Assembly (NCBI GenBank): GCA_937864975.1
Contig: CALMDI010000250.1
Span: 1-8,011 of the forward strand
From: an uncultured Chloroflexota bacterium
Lineage (GTDB): Bacteria > Chloroflexota > Anaerolineae > Aggregatilineales > Phototrophicaceae
Length of the DNA: 8,011 nucleotides
Direction: 5' to 3'
Shown in pieces: positions 1-6,144 of the stretch (its first letter is position 1; every line of letters begins with the position of its first letter). The position numbers and the translations under genes were made by a program. The notes beneath the pieces were generated by a model that did not search any database, had not been told where the DNA came from, and saw nothing but the letters and a program-made list of their open reading frames with translations.

Positions 1-16
1 TTTTTTTTGTAGAATT

Positions 17-879
17 TTAGTTATCGAGCGACCATACGCGAATATCGTCAAATTGTGCGTGTGTTTGGGGGTTTGTCGATAACATGATATTTCCATTGTT
101 TAGTCGTGAATCAGGTGCGTCAATCAATAGAGTATTGTTGACAAATACCTTGATGTTGCTCGCATTGACTTCGACCCTAGCTTCATACCAAATATCATTT
201 TCAAGAACGAAATTATAGTATGTGAATATATCCTCCCAAGACTCTCCTCTGACGTATGACAGGTTAATTGTTAAGCCATAAGGTTGAAAGAATACTGTAT
301 AGAAAGTTTCACCATCTGCCACATTTGTCCTACGAACATTTACCCCTGTTACCGCTGTGTCAAGTTCACGATCATAATCTATAATCCTGAACCGATATTC
401 TACGGCGTAGTTGTCCCATTGACTTGAGCCAAAAAATACACCAGGCCAATCCACTCCATTACCCTGTATGTCGTAGACACTGTTTCTTGGATTAGCGATT
501 TCAACTATCTGCCAATCACCATTGCGGATTGTAAAATCGTCAGCTATTCCATCCTCAAAATCTTCGTCCAAGAGAATAGCTGAAGCAGGTACTTCAGTCG
601 GAATTGCTGTTGGTGAGGGAACACTATTCGGCGTCGCCGTTGGTTGCTGCGCGATGGTTGTGAGGCTGATAGAGGTTTGTGTAGCACCAACTGATGAGTC
701 AAGAGTGGCGGTGACAACAACAGGTGTTGGTGGGTTGATGAAAGTAATGTTGATATAATTTGCGCTTAAGATCGCAGCGATAATTACTGCAATTGCGCCT
801 ATAATCGCAGCGATAATTGTGGCTTGGCTATTACCCCCCCCCCATTTACTTCATCATTTTTGTGCTTTTTGTCAAACAT
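17..879 (-). CDS. Membrane-anchored LamG/DUF1080-like surface protein, frame broken at a G10 run
   Basis: The intact-looking part (571 down to 17, 184 residues) is a beta-sandwich of the LamG / DUF1080 (concanavalin A-like) type. It begins DEDFEDGIADDF, has alternating beta-strand patterns such as WDNYAVEYRFRI and WYEARVEVNASNIKVFVNN, and ends FDDIRVWSLDN. The same frame stays open upstream to about 850 and encodes a hydrophobic helix (ATIIAAIIGAIAVIIAAIL) followed by a Thr/Pro/Ser-rich stalk, but it has no ATG or GTG there. A good start lies in another frame: ATG at 879, preceded by GGGGGAG five bases upstream. Its product MFDKKHKNDEVNGGG would join the helix frame if the G run (834-843) were eleven instead of ten, giving 287 residues: short charged cytoplasmic N-terminus, membrane span about 20-40, stalk about 48-102, LamG-like domain 103-287. 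As written, the ATG-879 product stops after 26 residues. The role is unknown; family relatives bind or act on carbohydrate. The gene is AT-rich compared with the genes to its right. Confidence 0.7.
834..843. repeat. Homopolymer run of ten C (G10 on the coding strand)
   Basis: Ten consecutive C on the plus strand lie inside the N-terminal coding part of the LamG-like gene. The frame before the run contains the ribosome binding site and ATG; the frame after it contains the membrane helix and surface domain. One extra G (or two fewer) restores a single reading frame. Runs of this length are prone both to polymerase slippage and to sequencing or assembly error, and the sequence alone cannot tell these apart. 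Confidence 0.9.
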
Positions 880-912
880 TTCACTCCCCCTTTAATGTAA
901 TGGACAGGTTAA

Positions 913-918
913 AGTATA
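913..918 (-). promoter_or_regulatory. Candidate -10 box for the LamG-like gene
   Basis: On the minus strand TATACT (five of six matches to TATAAT) lies about 34 bases upstream of the ATG at 879, in an AT-rich 64-bp gap after the Uma2 remnant. A TTGCAT hexamer sits upstream at a long spacing of 19 bases, so the -35 assignment is poor. The implied leader is about 27 bases and includes the GGGGGAG ribosome binding site. Confidence 0.3.
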
Positions 919-943
919 CAATAAATTTGTTACGTTGATGCAA

Positions 944-1231
944 TTATTCGCTGTAAATCTCAAAAATATCTTTCACTGGCAGCTTAAAACCCGGTAGCAC
1001 ATCCTCGCCATCCAATATCGCGTTTACATCCATCTTGCGGATATTCAAACTCCCATCCGCTTCTAGGTGGCACACATCTACCACCTTCTTTTTGAGATAC
1101 GCAATCCACACAAGTTTTGTCCCATTCTCCAGAAACGATTCAGCTTTGTCGAGAAGCTCTCGTCCTGTGTTACTCGGTGATCGAACTTCAACGGCAAAGT
1201 CTGGTGCGATAGTCCCCGCGTCGTTATCCGC
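944..1231 (-). pseudogene. Uma2-family (DUF820) endonuclease, C-terminal fragment lacking the N-terminus
   Basis: Reading the minus strand from 1231 to the TAA at 944-946 gives about 95 residues that closely follow the C-terminal half of Uma2-family putative endonucleases (PD-(D/E)XK fold). The landmarks, in order, are APDFAVEVRSPSNTGRELLDK, LVWIAYLKKKVVDVCHLEADG and ILDGEDVLPGFKLPVKDIF. The conserved PD and EV residues of the nuclease core are present. An in-frame TGA (1232-1234) closes the frame immediately upstream and there is no plausible start codon before the PDFAVEV motif. The usual first 90 or so residues are therefore missing, and none of the three frames upstream restores them. Full-length members are usually about 180-200 residues. 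I read this as a decayed gene truncated near 1215-1235. Intact members are common in Cyanobacteria and Chloroflexota, often many copies per genome, and their cellular role is not well established. Confidence 0.8.
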
Positions 1232-1334
1232 TCAGGACTGCCTGGCAAGGCGCAGCTGAGGTACCGCCGGGGGCGTAAACTCGTGGTCGACAGAGACGGC
1301 GTGAGGCACTGGAGATGGGCTACAATTTCGAGCA

Positions 1335-1391
1335 GCGGTTTTTAGGGTTAAAGTGTCGTTTTCGTAGACACCCCTTTACTCTAAAAACCGC
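1335..1391. repeat. Imperfect inverted repeat / long hairpin
   Basis: GCGGTTTTTAG (1335-1345) is exactly complementary to CTAAAAACCGC (1381-1391). GTGTC (1353-1357) pairs with GACAC (1367-1371) around a 9-base loop, with further AAA/TTT pairing between the two blocks. The whole forms a stem of about 20 pairs with small bulges. No run of T follows on either strand, so it is not a classical terminator. A miniature inverted-repeat element or a structured RNA are the alternatives. Confidence 0.7.
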
Positions 1392-1496
1392 ACCTGCCTA
1401 TCGCTCCATTTTGGCGAAGGTATTGTATTAAAAAATACATTTTTAGTTTCATGTTGACCCCTATAGTGTGATAAGATCAGTTTCTATATTAGCATC

Positions 1497-1533
1497 AACT
1501 CAAACGAGGAGTCTAACACTCTTCGTTCGAGTT
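1497..1533. terminator. Candidate hairpin terminator downstream of the GH13 gene
   Basis: AACTCAAACGAGGAGT and ACTCTTCGTTCGAGTT form a 16-bp stem, with one mismatch and one wobble on either strand, around a 5-base loop (CTAAC). It lies 44 bases beyond the stop codon of the minus-strand GH13 gene. On the minus strand the stem is followed by GATGCTAATA rather than a T run, so intrinsic termination in that direction is not textbook. On the plus strand it is followed by a T-rich stretch (TTTCGTTTCAATTCTT). It may end transcription in either direction or stabilise the 3' end of the message. Confidence 0.4.
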
Positions 1534-1576
1534 TCGTTTCAATTCTTACCCCTCTAACAAGCTAGTTCGTCAGCAG

Positions 1577-4500
1577 TTAGCCACATGCACCCAGGTCGCG
1601 CCACTTGACGACGACCAGATCATCGACGGTCATGTTGCCATCGGCGTCCGGCACAATCTGCGCGCGGCGGTTCGCAATTTCGCTGCAATCTTCAGCCTTT
1701 TCGACACCGCCCCAACCATCGCTGCCCAACGGACGCACGAACTTGTATTCAATGGTCGAGCCTTCCGCAAGGAACAGCGTGATCGACCAATGCGTATCAT
1801 CCACCTGTGTCATTTCCAGCGCCGGATCATTATTATTCCACAACGAATAGGCTTCGGTGCGGAAATCGCCGACAATATGCACGGGCGGCTCACTGCCAGT
1901 CTCTTCCGGTACGGTCACGACGAATGTCACCGCTACCGACGCGCGCTCTACCGACACCGTATCGCCCGCAATCTGCGTCGATTCGTTGAGCGCGCTGTCT
2001 ACCGCTGACACCGCGTAGCTTAACTGCTGCCCCTGCGTCACGTTGACATCAGTAAACGAAGTCGTATCGGACGTCAGTTCTGCCAGCAGCACCGTTTCCC
2101 CTGTCGCTGTGTCCGTGCGATACAGCCGATATGCCGCGAGTCCTTCATCGGGCACGGCTTCCCATTCCAGCGACACGCCCGAAACCATCGCCCGCCCCAT
2201 CGTGATCGTCGCGGGCGCATCAGGCGCAGTCGTGTCGTCAGACGCCAGCACAACCAACAGCGGTAAAGCAGCCGAATCGCCCACCGTCGTCGTGAGCCAG
2301 TTAATGCCCGCGTCGGTGCTGAAGCGTACCACTACATCATACGTGCCGGGCGTTTGCGGGGTTAGCGACGCCGAATACACATCTGCGCCGTCCTGTTCAC
2401 CTGTGTAAGTCATCGGCTGCCAATCAAGCGTTTCGGCATCATCGCTGTCGGTGGCAAGCGCTGCCTCTGCGCGCACGCCTTCTGCTTGTCCTTCGGCATC
2501 AGTCACGCCCACGATGTCAATCGCTGCTTCATAATCCACGCTCAATCCGTAGCTCAACGTCACTTCGCGCGCCGTTGTGCTGTCGGCGTCGATGAAAAAC
2601 ACGCGGTCAACGGGCGAACTCGGCGCTGCGAAGGCGCTGCCGCTCATCGTGCCTTCCATGCCGTTCTCACCAATTGATGCGACAGCATAATGATAGACAT
2701 AACCGTTAGCAACAGCAGTATCCGTAAACGTGGTTTCAGGGGTTTCAGCGACCATCTCGAAGCCGCCAACCGCGACGGGGCTGCGATAAATCACATACAA
2801 CTCCGCGCCATCTGCGGCATCCCAGGTGACGTTGATGCTGCCCGTATCGCCTTGCGCAACGACATTTTCGGGCGCAACAGGGGCATCAAACGCTGTGTTA
2901 GCAGCTGTGACAGTCCACACGTCGCCGCTGTTCGCCGGAACGGTGACGCTAAGGCTGCCATCTCCGGTGTCAATCTGCTGCTCAGTAAAGGGAGATTGCA
3001 GGGTCAAATTATTTGGCAACAGACCAGCAGCTGATAAATCTACAGTTTGCTCAGAACTGCTGTTGTTCAGGACAACCAGCGCCGCATTGCCCGCCGCTGT
3101 GTCAACACGCAGGAAAGCGTAAATCCCCGCCGCGTCGTCTATCAGCAGCGTCGTCATCGACCCTTCGCGCAGCGCAGAGTTATCGCGCCGCATTGTGCCA
3201 AGTGTCTGATAGTAGCTCAACATATCTTCATTCGGCGCGGGATAGAAGCTCCCCGACGTATCTTCCCAGGGATACGGCGCGCGGTTATAGGGATCATCCT
3301 GCAAGACACCGCCGGCGTCGGGAATGCTCGGCGCTTCGATGCCGATCTCGTCGCCGTAGTAAATCGTCGGCGCGCCGGGCAGCGTGAACTGCGCCAGCGC
3401 CGCCAGCTGTTGCAGCGCCAGATCGCCGTCGAGCGCGGACAGGACGCGCGTCGTGTCGTGGCTGTCCAGAAGATTCATCAGCGCGTAGTACGCCATTGGC
3501 GGGTAATCCTCCGCCACCGACCGGATTTGGGCGTCAAACGCCGATGGGGTGAGCGCCGGAATCCTGCCGTCGTTGTCGAGGAAATCCTCGTCCCGCGCGA
3601 AGCCGATAATGGCGCGGCGGAAGCGGTAATTCATGGTCGAATCCCACTCGTCGCCGAGCAGCCATTCGGACGCATCATTCCAGAATTCGCCGACGATGAC
3701 CGCTTCCGGGTTTTCGTCGCGCACGACCGTGCGAAACGCCTCCCAGTAAAGGTCGGACGGATTGCGCCCGTCGTCAATCTCGTTGGCGACGTCCAGCCGC
3801 CAGCCGCCGATGCCTTCACGTCCCCACGTCCGCGCCACGCTGTCGTCGTCCAAAAAGAAGAAGCGTCGCGTCTCGATCAGCGTGCTGTTGATCTTCGGAA
3901 TCGTGTCGAAGCCAGCCCACGACGTGTAAAACGTCTCGCCCGTTGGCGTATCGACGCACGCGCTCGGCTGCCCGGCGCGCGGCGGGATAAACAAGAACCA
4001 TTCGCGCCACGGTGAGCCGACGCTTTCGCAGGCGCCGTTGGTCACAAACCGGCGGTAGCGGTCGAAATAGCGGCTGTCGCTTGATAAATGGTTGAAGACG
4101 CCGTCGAGGATGATCTTCATGCCCCGCGCGTCGGCTTCCGCGACCAGCGCGCGGAACGTTTCGAGATCTCCCAGCATCGGGTCAATTGCGAAGTAGTCGG
4201 CGGTGTCGTAGCGGTGATTGGAACGCGCCTCGAAAATCGGGTTCAGATACAGCGCCGTGACGCCGAGCGCTTCGAGGTAGTCGAGCTTTTCGATGATGCC
4301 CGCGAGATCGCCGCCGTAGAAATCGCTGTTGAAGTAACCGATGCCGCTTGGAGCCTGGACGAGCCGACCATCGACCGGAGTTTCATTCCACGTCTCGTGA
4401 AACAGCAGCGCCAGCTCGCCGTAGAAAGTCGCCGTGCCATCGACCGGATCGTTGGCAGTGTCGCCGTTGCGGAAGCGGTCCGGGAAAATCTGATAGACGA

Positions 4501-5038
4501 CCGCGTTTCGCATCCATTCTGGTGTGTAGAAGTCGGGGTCGTAAGCCGAAATCTGGAAGCTCAAATCGGGACTTTGTTCGTAGACCGTGCCGACGCCGCC
4601 CTTGTTCGCCTCGACGTAGTCGAAGCCGCCGGGTCGCGTGTCGTCCTCGTAGTAGAGCGTCTCATCGCCTTTGGTGACGAGGAAGCGGTAATAATAAACC
4701 GTCGCGCGCTGCCCCACATCGACTGCTGCTTCCCACAGGTCGTATCCGTCCGGTGTCGTGGCGGTGACGGTCATCGGCAGCAGCGTTTGCGATTGGTCGG
4801 CAGAGCGATACACCCGCACCGAAGCCGAATCAAGATCGCCCGCCGCCGCGCGCAGGCGAAGCGTGATCGTCGTGCCCAGAGGCGCCGCCCCGCCGGGGGT
4901 GCGGTAGAGATCGTCGCGGCTGTCGTGCCAGAGCGCCTCGCGCTCGATGCTAGCGTCCTGCGCCACAAGGCTGGCTGCGGACAGCAGCCCGACCAGAATC
5001 AACACCAGCACGAACGTCAGCTTCCGTCGCGGCACCAT
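1577..5038 (-). CDS. Secreted multi-domain GH13 glycosidase, amylopullulanase/neopullulanase type, with Fn3 and starch-binding modules
   Basis: This is an exported alpha-glucan hydrolase of 1153 residues, likely cleaving alpha-1,4 and/or alpha-1,6 bonds of starch, pullulan or glycogen outside the cell. The order is: signal peptide 1-27 (MVPRRKLTFVLVLILVG..., no lipobox Cys); CBM34-like beta domain about 30-150; GH13 barrel from about 170 (VYQIFPDRF near 182-189); beta domain C to about 715; Fn3 about 718-805; an unassigned beta-rich region about 811-930; second Fn3 about 938-1025; CBM20-like starch-binding domain 1033-1153 (IEYKFVRP...WGGVEK). All four GH13 signature regions are present: DGVFNH (312-317), RLDVANE with nucleophile Asp416, GEFW with acid/base Glu451, and SHDTTR with Asp528. 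I chose ATG 5038 because AGGAG lies six bases upstream and the signal peptide then starts at residue 1. An in-frame ATG at 5104 would add 22 Arg-rich residues and overlap the predicted promoter. The exact subfamily and bond specificity are inferred from similarity to amylopullulanases. Confidence 0.9.
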   Translation of the reverse strand: MVPRRKLTFVLVLILVGLLSAASLVAQDASIEREALWHDSRDDLYRTPGGAAPLGTTITLRLRAAAGDLDSASVRVYRSADQSQTLLPMTVTATTPDGYDLWEAAVDVGQRATVYYYRFLVTKGDETLYYEDDTRPGGFDYVEANKGGVGTVYEQSPDLSFQISAYDPDFYTPEWMRNAVVYQIFPDRFRNGDTANDPVDGTATFYGELALLFHETWNETPVDGRLVQAPSGIGYFNSDFYGGDLAGIIEKLDYLEALGVTALYLNPIFEARSNHRYDTADYFAIDPMLGDLETFRALVAEADARGMKIILDGVFNHLSSDSRYFDRYRRFVTNGACESVGSPWREWFLFIPPRAGQPSACVDTPTGETFYTSWAGFDTIPKINSTLIETRRFFFLDDDSVARTWGREGIGGWRLDVANEIDDGRNPSDLYWEAFRTVVRDENPEAVIVGEFWNDASEWLLGDEWDSTMNYRFRRAIIGFARDEDFLDNDGRIPALTPSAFDAQIRSVAEDYPPMAYYALMNLLDSHDTTRVLSALDGDLALQQLAALAQFTLPGAPTIYYGDEIGIEAPSIPDAGGVLQDDPYNRAPYPWEDTSGSFYPAPNEDMLSYYQTLGTMRRDNSALREGSMTTLLIDDAAGIYAFLRVDTAAGNAALVVLNNSSSEQTVDLSAAGLLPNNLTLQSPFTEQQIDTGDGSLSVTVPANSGDVWTVTAANTAFDAPVAPENVVAQGDTGSINVTWDAADGAELYVIYRSPVAVGGFEMVAETPETTFTDTAVANGYVYHYAVASIGENGMEGTMSGSAFAAPSSPVDRVFFIDADSTTAREVTLSYGLSVDYEAAIDIVGVTDAEGQAEGVRAEAALATDSDDAETLDWQPMTYTGEQDGADVYSASLTPQTPGTYDVVVRFSTDAGINWLTTTVGDSAALPLLVVLASDDTTAPDAPATITMGRAMVSGVSLEWEAVPDEGLAAYRLYRTDTATGETVLLAELTSDTTSFTDVNVTQGQQLSYAVSAVDSALNESTQIAGDTVSVERASVAVTFVVTVPEETGSEPPVHIVGDFRTEAYSLWNNNDPALEMTQVDDTHWSITLFLAEGSTIEYKFVRPLGSDGWGGVEKAEDCSEIANRRAQIVPDADGNMTVDDLVVVKWRDLGACG

Positions 5039-5075
5039 GCGCCTCTCCTGTCTGCCTGCGAATTGGGGCTGCGCC

Positions 5076-5104
5076 ATTGTAAAGCCCCGCCGCCGGATAT
5101 GCAA
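5076..5104 (-). promoter_or_regulatory. Candidate promoter of the GH13 gene
   Basis: On the minus strand TTGCAT (5099-5104) and TACAAT (5076-5081, five of six to consensus) are separated by exactly 17 bases. Transcription would start near 5069, giving a leader of about 30 bases that carries the AGGAG site of the ATG at 5038. The -35 hexamer is weak (three of six). An inverted repeat GGGGCT (5065-5070) / AGCCCC (5083-5088) brackets the -10 box and could be a repressor site or a leader hairpin. Confidence 0.4.
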
Positions 5105-5110
5105 CGCGGG

Positions 5111-6022
5111 TCAGCCGCTCTTCACGCGCGGGATAATCTCTTCCGTAACCATCGCGATCACATCCGGGTGAGCGAACTCCTGAACCTCGATCATGAAGTA
5201 CGTGACCCCCGCATCGACAAAGCGCCGCATCTCGTCGATCACGCGCTCCGGCGTGCCGACAAAGGCGATGTCGCGCGTCCAGCGTCCCGCCGCGCGACGT
5301 TCGATTTCGGCGTCTGTGCGCCCCACGGCGAGGCGTCCGTACCACGTCAGCCGCAGGGTCGAGAGGTCGCGTCCAATCGCCTCACAGTGCTGGCGCAAGA
5401 CGCCGAGCCGATCCAGATAGCGCTCCAGGCTGGAATCGGACAGGTTCCACCAGTCGGCGTAACGCGCCGCCAGCATCATCGTTTTGCTGCCCCCGCCGCC
5501 CACAAGAAGGGTCGGCGCCGGGTCGGGTTTTGGCTCACAGTAGGCGTCCACGACGTGATAATGTTTGCCGTGGTAGGTCACTTTACCCGGTTCTGTCCAC
5601 ATGCGGCGCATAATTTCGAGCGTCTCCTCAAGCTGTTCCAGACGTATCCCGGCGGCAGGGTAGGGGAAGCCATAAGCGCGGTACTCGTCTTCCTTCCAGC
5701 CCGCGCCGATGCCCATAATCATGCGCCCGTTGCTCAGGCTTTGAAGGGTTGCGCCCATCTTCGCCAGCAGCGCCGGGTTACGATAGCTTTGACCCAGCAC
5801 CATTGGACCGACAGCGAACTGCGGATACTTCGCCGCCATGTAGGTAATGGTCGTCCACGCCTCATACGTTGGTTTGTCTTCCCAGAAAAAATGGTCGGTC
5901 ATCCACAGGCTTTCCATGTCGCCTTCATAGTGCATCAGACTGGCGTCAAGGTCGTCCATCCACCCGCGAATATTGCCCTTTTCAGGTCCAGCAAATAAGC
6001 CAAGCCCAAACGAAATCGTCAT
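5111..6022 (-). CDS. LLM-class (bacterial luciferase-like) F420/FMN-dependent oxidoreductase
   Basis: A 303-residue TIM-barrel flavin/deazaflavin enzyme of the luciferase-like monooxygenase family; presumably cytoplasmic, as no signal peptide is seen. Family landmarks are LWMTDHFFW (39-47), NGRMIMGIGAGWKEDEYRAYG (98-118), the RLEQLEETLEIMRRMW helix (127-142), and the cofactor/phosphate-region pattern LLVGGGGSKTMMLAARYADWWN (172-193). The C-terminus FVGTPERVIDEMRRFVDAGV is the usual ending of this family. The length matches the family (about 280-340). The ATG at 6022 is supported by AAAGGA six bases upstream and by no competing upstream start. The substrate cannot be told from sequence: relatives oxidise or reduce very diverse compounds, and the F420 versus FMN choice is an inference from similarity to F420-type members. 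It ends 72 bases before the GH13 start on the same strand, so some read-through is possible, but the GH13 gene seems to have its own promoter and the functional link is unproven. Confidence 0.9.
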   Translation of the reverse strand: MTISFGLGLFAGPEKGNIRGWMDDLDASLMHYEGDMESLWMTDHFFWEDKPTYEAWTTITYMAAKYPQFAVGPMVLGQSYRNPALLAKMGATLQSLSNGRMIMGIGAGWKEDEYRAYGFPYPAAGIRLEQLEETLEIMRRMWTEPGKVTYHGKHYHVVDAYCEPKPDPAPTLLVGGGGSKTMMLAARYADWWNLSDSSLERYLDRLGVLRQHCEAIGRDLSTLRLTWYGRLAVGRTDAEIERRAAGRWTRDIAFVGTPERVIDEMRRFVDAGVTYFMIEVQEFAHPDVIAMVTEEIIPRVKSG

Positions 6023-6054
6023 CTTATGTCCTTTAAGGTTTCATACCGACAACC

Positions 6055-6066
6055 CCGGTTAACCGG
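6055..6066. promoter_or_regulatory. Perfect 12-bp palindrome in the divergent control region
   Basis: CCGGTTAACCGG is an exact palindrome in the 122-bp gap between two divergently transcribed genes, 33 bases upstream of the oxidoreductase start and 79 bases upstream of the methyltransferase start. Its position suits a dimeric repressor or activator acting mainly on the oxidoreductase promoter. No regulator gene lies next to it in this window, so its function is an inference. Confidence 0.35.
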
Positions 6067-6109
6067 CATCGTCTACCGCACGACGTTCGCCCTTCAGGGC
6101 TGCGGCGGT

Positions 6110-6115
6110 TACAAT
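6110..6115 (+). promoter_or_regulatory. Candidate -10 box for the THUMP methyltransferase
   Basis: TACAAT, inside TTACAATG, lies 29 bases upstream of the ATG at 6145 and matches five of six consensus bases. The region 17-18 bases upstream (TTCGCC) is a poor -35. The same TTACAATG string also holds the predicted -10 of the GH13 gene. A short inverted repeat GCCCT-TC-AGGGC lies just upstream, at about 6089-6100. Confidence 0.3.
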
Positions 6116-6144
6116 GACAGGCGTATGATTGTACTGCGACGACG

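Larger units (their letters stand above)
1235..1576. other. Non-coding stretch with two hairpins, possible remnant of a small repeat element
   Basis: This stretch holds no convincing gene. It starts where the Uma2 homology is cut off and ends at the stop codon of the glycosidase gene. It contains an imperfect inverted repeat (1335-1391), a weak AT-only stem (1424-1439) and a second strong hairpin (1497-1533). A 47-codon stop-free stretch on the minus strand (about 1374 to 1232) and a 23-codon ORF at 1381-1452 with an upstream AGGGG are visible but resemble no family I know. Base composition changes inside the segment: 1235-1320 is GC-rich and 1410-1500 is AT-rich. Confidence 0.5.

Noticed and set aside
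1035..1259. 74-codon plus-strand ORF over the Uma2 region
   Set aside because: The opposite strand reads as a clear Uma2 C-terminal domain; this frame has no recognisable family.
1424..1445. TGTATT-AAAA-AATACA stem followed by TTTTTAG, considered as a terminator
   Set aside because: The six-pair stem has a single G-C pair and would be too weak for intrinsic termination.
1381..1452. 23-codon minus-strand ORF (MKLKMYFLIQYLRQNG...) with AGGGG five bases upstream
   Set aside because: The ribosome-binding-like site is attractive, but the ORF is short, ends inside the hairpin and resembles no known peptide or Uma2 N-terminus.
1235..1576. Possible insertion sequence or CRISPR-like repeat
   Set aside because: No transposase motif, no target-site duplication identified by eye, and no regularly spaced repeats. 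Only the inverted repeats are supported.
3047..4015. 322-codon open frame on the plus strand inside the GH13 gene
   Set aside because: Antisense to the GH13 catalytic region; Arg-rich with no domain pattern or ribosome binding site. A shadow of the real gene.
5039..5104. Longer GH13 protein starting at ATG 5104
   Set aside because: The extra 22 residues would precede the signal peptide, no good ribosome binding site is seen for 5104, and the codons overlap the predicted promoter. ATG 5038 has AGGAG at ideal spacing.
4088..5998. 636-codon open frame on the plus strand across the glycosidase and oxidoreductase genes
   Set aside because: It runs antisense to two genes with clear family motifs. 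Its translation is rich in Arg, Ala, His and Val with no recognisable domain, as expected for the shadow of GC-rich coding DNA.
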